A DNA stretch of 64,000 nucleotides, from the NCBI RefSeq assembly GCF_002154895.1, contig NZ_MUIZ01000003.1, positions 288,909 to 352,908 of the forward strand. Reading direction: 5' to 3'. A model generated the notes under the pieces. That model was not told the origin of the DNA and did no database searches. It saw only the letters and a program-made list of their open reading frames with translations. Below are positions 9,483 to 16,581 of the stretch, in pieces. Positions within the stretch are counted from its first letter, which is position 1. The number at the start of each line of letters is the position of its first letter. Origin of the DNA: Lactococcus petauri (lineage in GTDB: Bacteria > Bacillota > Bacilli > Lactobacillales > Streptococcaceae). Position numbers and translations under genes: made by a program.

Positions 9483-10751
9483 ATGACACATCAAAATTTA
9501 GCTCGCCGAATGCGACCGCGTAATATTGACGAGATTATTGGGCAATCTCATCTTGTTGGCCCTAAAAAAATCATTCGCCGGATGGTCGAAACAAAACTTT
9601 TGACTTCCATGATTCTTTACGGCCCTCCGGGAATTGGTAAAACTTCCGTTGCCTCTGCTATTGCTGGCACGATGAATGCCGCTTTTCGTAGTTTTAATGC
9701 GACAACAGACAGCAAGAAAAAACTACAAGAAATTGCCGCTGAGGCGGAATTTTCTGGACAACTGGTTCTTCTCTTAGATGAGATTCATCGTCTGGATAAA
9801 CCTAAGCAAGATTTTCTCCTGCCTCTGTTAGAAAATGGTCAAATTATCTTAATTGGCGCTACTACGGAAAACCCTTATTTTAGTGTTGTGCCTGCCATCC
9901 GTAGTCGTGTGCAGATTTTTGAGTTAAAGCCTCTAGAAAGTGATGATTTACAGAATGCTGTAAACCTTGCCCTTGAAGATACGGAACGAGGCTTTAACTT
10001 TCATGTTACTCTTGACGATGATGCTCTTTACTTTCTCACACACTCAACCAACGGTGATTTACGCGCGGTTTACAATGCTTTGGAACTTGCCGTCTTATCT
10101 TCCGAAAACCATCATGTAACCCTGGAAGATATGGAAAACTCACTTCAACGTAAAGCACTAAGTTTTGATAAAGATGGCGATGCTCATTATGACTTGCTTA
10201 GTGCCTTACAAAAATCAATCCGCGGATCTGATGTAAACGCAAGTTTACACTATGCTGCACGTCTAATTGAAGGCGGAGACCTTCAAAGTCTGGCACGAAG
10301 ATTGACAGTAATGGCTTATGAAGACATCGGTCTTGCCAATCCAGAAGCCGCTGTTCATACAATGTTAGGTTTACAAGCTGCAGAAAAATTAGGGTTTCCT
10401 GAGGCAAGGGTACCGCTAGCAAATATAGTAATTGACCTTGCCCTCTCCCCTAAGTCCAATGCCGCTTATATGGCTCTGGATGCGGCAATAGAAGACTTAG
10501 GAAAATACGGAAATCTTCCCATTCCTGCGCACTTACAAGACGGGCACTATGCGGGAGCTAAGGATCTTGGGCGAAGTGAGGGTTATAAGTACCCACATAA
10601 TTTCCCAGAACATTGGGTGAAGCAGGATTATCTACCCGATAAACTGCGAAAAGCAGATTACTTCCACCCTGATAAGATGGGCAAATACGAATGGGCCTTA
10701 AATGAACGTAAGAAATGGATCGAAAACCAAAAGAAAAATCGTCAAAACTGA
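9483..10751 (+). CDS. rarA: Replication-associated recombination ATPase RarA (MgsA)
   Basis: AAA+ ATPase related to clamp loaders and RuvB that acts at stalled replication forks. 422 residues; Walker A GPPGIGKT at 47-54, Walker B/DEIH around 97-102, and a C-terminal MgsA domain with the conserved GYKYPHNFPEHWV segment near 377. Follows the GNAT gene with AAGGAG as its ribosome site; the stop codon lies inside the terminator hairpin. Confidence 0.95.
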   Translation: MTHQNLARRMRPRNIDEIIGQSHLVGPKKIIRRMVETKLLTSMILYGPPGIGKTSVASAIAGTMNAAFRSFNATTDSKKKLQEIAAEAEFSGQLVLLLDEIHRLDKPKQDFLLPLLENGQIILIGATTENPYFSVVPAIRSRVQIFELKPLESDDLQNAVNLALEDTERGFNFHVTLDDDALYFLTHSTNGDLRAVYNALELAVLSSENHHVTLEDMENSLQRKALSFDKDGDAHYDLLSALQKSIRGSDVNASLHYAARLIEGGDLQSLARRLTVMAYEDIGLANPEAAVHTMLGLQAAEKLGFPEARVPLANIVIDLALSPKSNAAYMALDAAIEDLGKYGNLPIPAHLQDGHYAGAKDLGRSEGYKYPHNFPEHWVKQDYLPDKLRKADYFHPDKMGKYEWALNERKKWIENQKKNRQN

Positions 10752-10760
10752 CGATTTTTT
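10734..10760 (+). terminator. Terminator of rarA
   Basis: Hairpin AATCGTCA-AAAC-TGACGATT with A run before and T run after. It contains the rarA stop codon and can also serve the convergent metal ATPase gene. Confidence 0.8.
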
Positions 10761-10761
10761 A

Positions 10762-12555
10762 TTACTTATTCTTAAATCCCTTCAAGGCTCTTAAAGCATA
10801 AAGAATCGAAACAACATCAATAACCTCTTGGAAAAGAGCACCGATAATTGCCGGAATAAGCCCTGTAGCAGCAATTAACATCAAGATGACACAAATGATA
10901 ATCCCAATCAAAACCGATTGTTTCGCAATGGTTAATGTATCACGACTAATATGAACTGCTTTTGTCACGGAAGACAAATCATTTTTCAGAAGCACAATAT
11001 CAGCTGCTTCACTAGCGACAGTATTGTTTCCTGTCCCGATAGAAATACCGACATCCGCAAGTGTTAAGGCTGGAGCGTCATTGACACCGTCACCAACCAT
11101 TATTGTCGGATGAATAGTTGAAGCTTGGATTTTGGCAAGCTTTTCTTCTGGTAACATACTACTGTAAACCTCGGTAATCCCTACTTGTGCTGCAATTTTA
11201 TCGGCAACACGAGCATTATCCCCTGTCAGCATCGTAATGCTCTCAAAACCTGCTTGACGTAAATCTTTAATCACAGCGGGAGCATTGGCACGTAAAGTAT
11301 CTGAGAAGGTTACTGCACCGATATATTGGCCATCACGTGACACATAAAAAGCTGTTTCAAAATCTAACCCCTCTGGTGCGCCCACAAAACTTGCACGTCC
11401 GATTTTAATTAATTGACCATTGATTTGCCCTGTCACACCTAATCCTGCAACCTCACTGAGGCTTTCTAAAGCAAGACTTTGGACATTATGTGACTCTGCA
11501 TAGCTTGAAACAGCCTTGGCCAAGATGTGAGTGGAAGATTTTTCGATGGTGTAAACAATATTGAGTAACTCTTCTTGCGATATTCCTTCTGCTGGAACAA
11601 TGGCATCTACTTCGATTTTACCATCGGTAATTGTTCCCGTTTTATCAAAGAAAATTGCCTTGGCTGTTGCAAGTTTCTCAATGATGGTTCCATTTTTAAT
11701 TAAAAAACCATTTTTTGAGGAACGACTCATTCCTGAGACAAAAGCAATGGGCGCAGCCAAAATCAAAGGACATGGACTTGCGACCACCAATACTTCTGCA
11801 ATACGGACAGGGTCACCAGAGATAAAGTAAGCAACAGCTGCAATGATGTAGGCCATAATCGTAAATGGCACAGCGTAACGATCTGCTAAACGTACAAAAT
11901 TTGCCGGCGTTGCTTCTGCTTCACGAACAAGAGCAACGATTTTTTGAAATTGGGATTCACTTGCTGCAACACTTGTGCGGATTTCGATACTGGAGCTACC
12001 ATTAATTGCACCTGAAAGAATTTCATCCCCTTGTTGTAACTCATTCGGTTTAGTTTCACCCGTTACAGAGGATTCATCCAGAATAGCTGCTTCTGAAAGG
12101 AGAACCCCATCGATAGGCACAACTTCCATAGGCTTAATCAAGAGATGTGCCCCTATCTCAACATCATCTAAGTCCATGTCGACGACTTTACCCTCTTGCA
12201 TGACATGGGCAATATCTGGTGTTTTCTGCAACAGGGCAGACAATTCACGATTGGCACGTCCCGCTGCGTAATCCTCAAGCGTTTCACCTCCAACCAACAT
12301 TAAAATAATGATTAATGAGGCCCAATATTCTCCTACCAATAGTGTCGCAATAATCGCAGTAATTGCGAGTAAGTCAACACCATAATTTCCTTTACGCAGT
12401 GTTTTAACCATCTCAATAAACATTGACAGTGCTAAAATACCACCTGCAACAGTGATGATAAATCGTGCTATCAGAGGTGCGTTAAAAGCAAACTGAGCCA
12501 AAAGAGACGCAGCTGCTATGAAAAATACTAAAACAAGTTTTTGCCAGTTTTTCAT
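10762..12555 (-). CDS. Heavy-metal translocating P-type ATPase (P1B, SPC motif)
   Basis: Metal efflux pump of 597 residues without an N-terminal metal-binding domain. Transmembrane segments occupy about 7-45, 60-90 and 228-275. Key motifs are TGE (165-167), SPC (260-262) in a membrane helix, the phosphorylation site D304KTGT, and a GDGVNDAP hinge. The SPC in place of CPC places it nearest P1B-4 pumps (ZosA/PfeT/CoaT-like), whose substrates include Fe(II), Co(II) and Zn(II). The nucleotide-domain HP dipeptide reads HI (STHILAK), which is unusual. Start follows AAGGAG. Specificity cannot be fixed from sequence. Confidence 0.85.
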   Translation of the reverse strand: MKNWQKLVLVFFIAAASLLAQFAFNAPLIARFIITVAGGILALSMFIEMVKTLRKGNYGVDLLAITAIIATLLVGEYWASLIIILMLVGGETLEDYAAGRANRELSALLQKTPDIAHVMQEGKVVDMDLDDVEIGAHLLIKPMEVVPIDGVLLSEAAILDESSVTGETKPNELQQGDEILSGAINGSSSIEIRTSVAASESQFQKIVALVREAEATPANFVRLADRYAVPFTIMAYIIAAVAYFISGDPVRIAEVLVVASPCPLILAAPIAFVSGMSRSSKNGFLIKNGTIIEKLATAKAIFFDKTGTITDGKIEVDAIVPAEGISQEELLNIVYTIEKSSTHILAKAVSSYAESHNVQSLALESLSEVAGLGVTGQINGQLIKIGRASFVGAPEGLDFETAFYVSRDGQYIGAVTFSDTLRANAPAVIKDLRQAGFESITMLTGDNARVADKIAAQVGITEVYSSMLPEEKLAKIQASTIHPTIMVGDGVNDAPALTLADVGISIGTGNNTVASEAADIVLLKNDLSSVTKAVHISRDTLTIAKQSVLIGIIICVILMLIAATGLIPAIIGALFQEVIDVVSILYALRALKGFKNK

Positions 12556-12843
12556 GTTTTCTCCTTATAAAATAAATTTCCTGAAACTTTGCCCTGTTTG
12601 ACTCAAAATAGTTTTCATCGAACACTGATTTGCTCGGGATAGAAAAATAATCCTTGTCGCACTTTGATTCCGAAGAACTGAGCTTTTATTTTATAAGTTA
12701 CAACATTCTTAACTATATATTAGCAAAAAACAGGGAATATTCCCAACCAGACAACTGTCAAAAGTCTTTGTCACTTTATCTATAGAACTTTTTCACCCAA
12801 TAGCCACCTTAAAAAAACGTCAAGTAAAAATACTTTACAAAGC
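12556..12843. other. Intergenic region between the metal ATPase and rpmF
   Basis: Holds a 12-bp perfect palindrome GGGAATATTCCC (12733-12744), a possible operator. A plausible but weak minus-strand promoter overlaps it (TTGGGA, then TAATAT 18 nt on). A 13-nt inverted repeat CTTATAAAATAAA at 12564-12576 has its mirror at 12685-12697; the copy nearest the gene overlaps the AAGGAG of the ATPase gene. No reading frame looks real. Confidence 0.4.
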
Positions 12844-12872
12844 TTGCTTTTTGAAAAAGATTAGTGTATTAT
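12844..12872 (+). promoter_or_regulatory. rpmF-rpmG promoter
   Basis: -35 TTGCTT (12844-12849) and -10 TATTAT (12867-12872) separated by 17 nt, about 50 nt upstream of the rpmF ribosome site. Confidence 0.6.
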
Positions 12873-12929
12873 AGTAAAGTACGTTTTTGGGCTTATCCAA
12901 AACGAAAAAATCTACGGAGGAATCAAACC

Positions 12930-13103
12930 ATGGCAGTACCTGCACGTCACACTTCTAAATCTAAGAAAAACAAACGTCGTACACACTACAAAATGACAGC
13001 TCCAACTGTTACTTTTGACGAAACTACTGGTGACTACCGTCACTCACACCGTGTTTCACTTAAAGGCTACTACAAAGGCCGCCAAGTAAAAGACGCTAAA
13101 TAA
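12930..13103 (+). CDS. rpmF: 50S ribosomal protein L32, zinc-free form
   Basis: 57-residue basic ribosomal protein starting [17 protein letters not shown], typical of L32. I place the start at the ATG after ACGGAGG rather than at an upstream in-frame ATG that would overlap the promoter region. The usual CxxC zinc-finger cysteines are absent, so this is the C-minus paralogue. Followed by rpmG, also C-minus, 30 nt downstream. Confidence 0.96.
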   Translation: MAVPARHTSKSKKNKRRTHYKMTAPTVTFDETTGDYRHSHRVSLKGYYKGRQVKDAK

Positions 13104-13133
13104 AAACAGTAAAAAAGTCAGAAAGGAACAGTT

Positions 13134-13283
13134 ATGCGCGTAAATATTACACTTGAACACAAAGAATCTGGTGAACGTCTTTACCTTACTCAAAAGAACA
13201 AACGTAACAACCCAGACCGTTTGGAATTGAAAAAATACTCTCCAAAACTTCGTAAACACGTTATTTTTAAAGAAGTTAAATAA
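13134..13283 (+). CDS. rpmG: 50S ribosomal protein L33, zinc-free form
   Basis: 49-residue protein ([20 protein letters not shown] at its start, ending KHVIFKEVK) recognisable as L33. Preceded by GAAAGGA. It has no cysteine at all, so it is the C-minus form that does not bind zinc. It is 30 nt after rpmF and followed directly by a terminator, so the pair forms a two-gene operon. Confidence 0.95.
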   Translation: MRVNITLEHKESGERLYLTQKNKRNNPDRLELKKYSPKLRKHVIFKEVK

Positions 13284-13286
13284 TAT

Positions 13287-13309
13287 TAAACCGCTGTGGC
13301 GGTTTTTTG
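13287..13309 (+). terminator. Terminator of rpmF-rpmG
   Basis: AAACCGC-TGT-GGCGGTTTTTT, starting 4 nt after the rpmG stop. Confidence 0.85.
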
Positions 13310-13424
13310 TTTCTCAAGAATACCCCTCATTGAAACTAAAAGGGTACTATTTACCTAGCTTCACAAACAAAAAAACTTCCCAACATCACGCGAGAAAGCT
13401 TTTCCTATTTTTTATTATTTAAGA

Positions 13425-14645
13425 TTAAAGCGACCAGTAAACACCTGCACGTAAATTCTTCACCGTCATCATAGCCAAGAAACTTAAAATATAGAGCACG
13501 GAGATGAAGAGCATAACAGTCATGATAGAGTAATGTGCCAAGATAAAGCCAATAACTATTGAAGAAAAACCTCCAATACAGCGCCCCGTATTCATAATCA
13601 CATTATTTGCTGTCGCTCGGACTTCTGGCGGATATAGACGAGAAACTACGGCCCCATATCCTGTAAACATACCATTTGAAAAGTAACCAACGACGGCACC
13701 AACTAAAGTTAGTGATGCGAGTGTTGTTGGAATGGTCAAGACATAAACAGCCAAGGATGAAGCGATAAGGAAGAGACCAAAAGCTACTTTCGGACCAAGT
13801 TTATCCAAAATTTGACCAAAGGTCAACATACCTAGAGACATCCCGATAATGGTCGCAATCATCCATGAGGATGAGCCAGCGACTGTTAAGTTCAGTTTTT
13901 TCTGCATAATTGTTGGGAGCCAGTTCATCAGACCAAAGTAACCAGCGATTTGAACGATCGCCATCCACATCAGAACAAGTGTTTGGTGTGTCAATTGGCG
14001 TGTTTTAAACAAGTCGGAAATTTTTCCCTTATTTTCAGTTTTTATGGCTTTGAAAGAATCACTTTCCTTCAAGTGCTTTTGAATAAAGACTGTCAAAACT
14101 ACTGGCACAAGTCCAAACAAGAACAAGAAACGCCATCCATAAGTGGGTAAGATACTCATTGACAAAATTGCTGCACACATCGCGCCAACTTGTCCCGCAA
14201 CGGCAACAATCGAAGAAGTTCGACCCAGTTTTTTCTTGCTGAAATTCTCAGCGAGAATAGTCATTCCGACCCCATATTCACCACCGCCACCAATTCCTGC
14301 GATAAAACGTAAGATATAAAGCGAGGTAACACTGTGTGAGAAATAAATCGCGCCCGTTGCGAGACCAAAAATGAGAATCGAAAGGGATAACATTTTTACA
14401 CGTCCAAATTTATCGGCCAGAATCCCAAAAAGAATTCCGCCCAGCAACATCCCCAAGTTAGTTACTGTAGAAATTGCTCCCGCTTCGGTCGTCGTTAGAC
14501 CAAATTCACCAATAATTGACGATAGTGCGAATGAAAGAAACATGATATCCATGTTTTCTAAACCAAATCCAGCAGAAACCAAGGTTCCTACCTTGACTTG
14601 ATAGGCGCTCACAGCCTTGGGATGTGCCGATGTGTGTGTTCTCAT
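13425..14645 (-). CDS. Major facilitator superfamily transporter
   Basis: 406-residue secondary transporter with about 12 predicted membrane helices. The MFS motif A reads GILADKFGRVKM in the loop after helix 2 and an RFIAGIGGGGEYG motif follows in helix 4, resembling the aromatic acid/niacin (AAHS, NiaP-like) branch; the substrate is not determined. I choose the ATG at 14645 because it is 7 nt after a strong GGAGG. A longer reading frame begins with TTG upstream of that site. Monocistronic, divergent from the choloylglycine hydrolase gene. No clear terminator was seen downstream. Confidence 0.8.
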   Translation of the reverse strand: MRTHTSAHPKAVSAYQVKVGTLVSAGFGLENMDIMFLSFALSSIIGEFGLTTTEAGAISTVTNLGMLLGGILFGILADKFGRVKMLSLSILIFGLATGAIYFSHSVTSLYILRFIAGIGGGGEYGVGMTILAENFSKKKLGRTSSIVAVAGQVGAMCAAILSMSILPTYGWRFLFLFGLVPVVLTVFIQKHLKESDSFKAIKTENKGKISDLFKTRQLTHQTLVLMWMAIVQIAGYFGLMNWLPTIMQKKLNLTVAGSSSWMIATIIGMSLGMLTFGQILDKLGPKVAFGLFLIASSLAVYVLTIPTTLASLTLVGAVVGYFSNGMFTGYGAVVSRLYPPEVRATANNVIMNTGRCIGGFSSIVIGFILAHYSIMTVMLFISVLYILSFLAMMTVKNLRAGVYWSL

Positions 14646-14773
14646 ATTTAATTCCTCCAAATGCCAGATCTCTGCCTGACTTTATTTGCTTTTAGACAGT
14701 TTATCACTTTAAAAATTGTGATTCAAGGCTCAGCCAACCTTATACGAAACTAAATCACCAAATGTTCGGCTTT

Positions 14774-14782
14774 TGCTATAAT
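14774..14782 (+). promoter_or_regulatory. Upstream extended -10 box of the choloylglycine hydrolase gene
   Basis: TGCTATAAT at 14774-14782 with no convincing -35. Transcription from here would read through the terminator-like hairpin at 14816-14866 before reaching the gene. Confidence 0.5.
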
Positions 14783-14815
14783 TTATCTTTATTCTAAGAA
14801 AACACGAAGAACTAT

Positions 14816-14866
14816 ATTTCCTAGCCCGTCAATAAGACATTTATCCGAAGCTAGGAAAATTTTTTT
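14816..14866 (+). terminator. Terminator-like hairpin in the leader of the choloylglycine hydrolase gene
   Basis: Arms TTTCCTAGC (14817-14825) and GCTAGGAAA (14850-14858), loop of 24 nt, then a run of seven T (14860-14866). It lies between two extended -10 boxes and ends 14 nt before the start codon. Either an insulator or an attenuator. Confidence 0.6.
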
Positions 14867-14874
14867 GCTAGAAT
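14866..14874 (+). promoter_or_regulatory. Proximal extended -10 box, leaderless layout
   Basis: TGCTAGAAT with the -10 hexamer at 14869-14874, 6 nt before the ATG at 14881. No Shine-Dalgarno sequence is present, so a leaderless transcript is predicted. Confidence 0.45.
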
Positions 14875-14880
14875 AGAAAT

Positions 14881-15774
14881 ATGTGTACAAGTATAAAAAT
14901 GCAAGCTGCTGATGAAAGCATCGTCTTCGCAAGAACAATGGATTGGCATAGCTTTATCCCCGAAGCTCTCGTTCTACCACAAAATTACCAGTGGAAAAGT
15001 GTCTATAATAACAGGAATATCTCCAATGTTTATACTATATTAGGAGTAGGACGAAATATTCCGGATTTGCATGCGGATATCTCAGATGGCGTTAACATTT
15101 TTGGACTCTCTGTCCAAAAACTTACTTTTTCTAACCACTCAGAATACGCTGAATATGCTCATGAGGATAAATTACAGCTCGCGCCTTTTGAATTTGTCAC
15201 TTGGGCTTTAGGAAACTGTCGTTCAGTAGCCGATTTGATAAACCAACTTGAAAGTGTCCAACTCATGAGCGACACCTTTTCGCATTATAAATTTGGCCGG
15301 AGTGATTTGCACTTCTCCGCTGTCGATCCAACAGGTCGTATGATTAATATTGAACCGCGCAATGGCAGTTTTGAGATTATCGAAAATACAATCGGTGTGG
15401 TCACAAATGCTCCTAAATTTGAACGTGAAATCCTCAAGTTACAAGATTATATGGATTTAACTACTCAACCCTTAGCACCTAACCGTATTTCAACTGGGGA
15501 TTTCAGTGGGAAGCCTGTTTTTCCAGGAGGGTTTACCCCAACCTCGCGCTTCATCCGTGCCACAATTCTTAAAGAACGTGCAATTCTGCCTGCTGATGAA
15601 CAACAGAATATCAGTGAAATTTGGCACATTTTAAATGCTGTCACTGTGCCCAAGTCTGATGGACGTTCAGATACTTATACTGTTTATCGCAGTGCGGTAG
15701 ATTTGAATAGCCGTACTTTATATTTTCAAACTTATGATTCTCTTTCCATCATAAGTTATCCATTTCCTGATTAG
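14881..15774 (+). CDS. Choloylglycine hydrolase / penicillin V acylase family (Ntn hydrolase)
   Basis: 297-residue N-terminal nucleophile hydrolase. C2, which becomes the N-terminus and nucleophile after Met removal, R18, D21, N176 and R223 match the catalytic set of bile salt hydrolases and penicillin V acylases (C2, R18, D21, N175, R228). Family members cleave amide bonds of conjugated bile salts, penicillin V or acyl-homoserine lactones; which of these applies cannot be read here. No signal peptide, so cytoplasmic. The C2 position fixes the start codon, although no Shine-Dalgarno precedes it. Confidence 0.88.
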   Translation: MCTSIKMQAADESIVFARTMDWHSFIPEALVLPQNYQWKSVYNNRNISNVYTILGVGRNIPDLHADISDGVNIFGLSVQKLTFSNHSEYAEYAHEDKLQLAPFEFVTWALGNCRSVADLINQLESVQLMSDTFSHYKFGRSDLHFSAVDPTGRMINIEPRNGSFEIIENTIGVVTNAPKFEREILKLQDYMDLTTQPLAPNRISTGDFSGKPVFPGGFTPTSRFIRATILKERAILPADEQQNISEIWHILNAVTVPKSDGRSDTYTVYRSAVDLNSRTLYFQTYDSLSIISYPFPD

Positions 15775-15776
15775 TT

Positions 15777-15800
15777 TAAAACCGCCTCAAGCGGTTTTTT
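15777..15800 (+). terminator. Terminator of the choloylglycine hydrolase gene
   Basis: AAAACCGC-CTCAA-GCGGTTTTTT just after the stop codon. Confidence 0.85.
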
Positions 15801-15879
15801 GCTCTTTTTCTTCTATAATAATAATAATCTTCTTTAAATGAAATCCCTTTCTTAAAAAAAATCAAAATTTTAACGCAAA

Positions 15880-15968
15880 ATTATAGACGCTCCGTCCATT
15901 TTGTGCTATAATTGCATATCGTAAACTCAATAAGGGTTGTAATGATAATCTTTGCTAATTATAGACAC
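15880..15968 (+). promoter_or_regulatory. tetR-pip promoter with two direct repeats
   Basis: Extended -10 TGCTATAAT (hexamer 15907-15912). Two direct repeats, ATTATAGACGC (15880-15890) and ATTATAGACAC (15958-15968), flank the -10 box and are candidates for regulator binding. Confidence 0.45.
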
Positions 15969-16004
15969 GTTGTTCTTTTATATTTTAGTAATAGAGGAGG
16001 ATTT

Positions 16005-16535
16005 ATGGAAAATAGAAAAGAACGTACGAAATCAAAACTTCGCGATGCAATAACACAACTTTTACAGGAAAAATCGTTCGATCATATCACAACAACTGAG
16101 CTTGTGAAGGTTGCCAAAATCAGCCGAAGCGGCTTTTATACGCATTACCAAGACAAGTATGATATGATTGACCAATACCAAAAAACCTTGTTTAATACGA
16201 TCGAGTATGTCTTTGAAAAAAATAATGGCGATCTTCATAAAACCATGTTAGAAACTTATGAGTTCCTTGATAACAATGAGATTTATGCTGCTTTATTTTC
16301 AGAAAATGGCAGTAAAGAAATCCATCAGTTCATGCAAGCCCAACTGAAAAATATTTTGGCACGTTCAATCCTGCCACAAAACCCTAAGCGTGAAAAGCTG
16401 GACAAGTTGGAAAGTATCTACACCACAACTTATTATGCTAATGCCATTTTCGGTTTAACTCAAGCTTGGATTCGTCGTAAACGGAAAGAAACACCAGAAC
16501 AAATTTCTGAACTGTTGATGGCTCTGATTAGCTGA
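16005..16535 (+). CDS. TetR/AcrR family transcriptional regulator
   Basis: 176-residue regulator. The N-terminal helix-turn-helix (about 28-47, TTTELVKVAKISRSGFYTHY) is typical of TetR proteins, and the remainder is a helical ligand domain without a recognisable ligand. The start is chosen after GAGGAGG; an in-frame upstream ATG would give 207 residues and overlap the promoter. pip follows after 46 nt with its own ribosome site, so the regulator probably controls itself and pip. Confidence 0.88.
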   Translation: MENRKERTKSKLRDAITQLLQEKSFDHITTTELVKVAKISRSGFYTHYQDKYDMIDQYQKTLFNTIEYVFEKNNGDLHKTMLETYEFLDNNEIYAALFSENGSKEIHQFMQAQLKNILARSILPQNPKREKLDKLESIYTTTYYANAIFGLTQAWIRRKRKETPEQISELLMALIS

Positions 16536-16581
16536 TAACAAAAATTAAAACTGCCTTAGATTTACTAAAAGAGGAGAATAT

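Noticed and set aside
12864..12929. Longer L32 reading frame starting at 12864
   Set aside because: It begins in the promoter; the L32 N-terminus [10 protein letters not shown] follows ACGGAGG at 12930.
15912..16004. Longer TetR protein starting at 15912
   Set aside because: The extra codons overlap the promoter region and have no SD; a strong GAGGAGG precedes the ATG at 16005.
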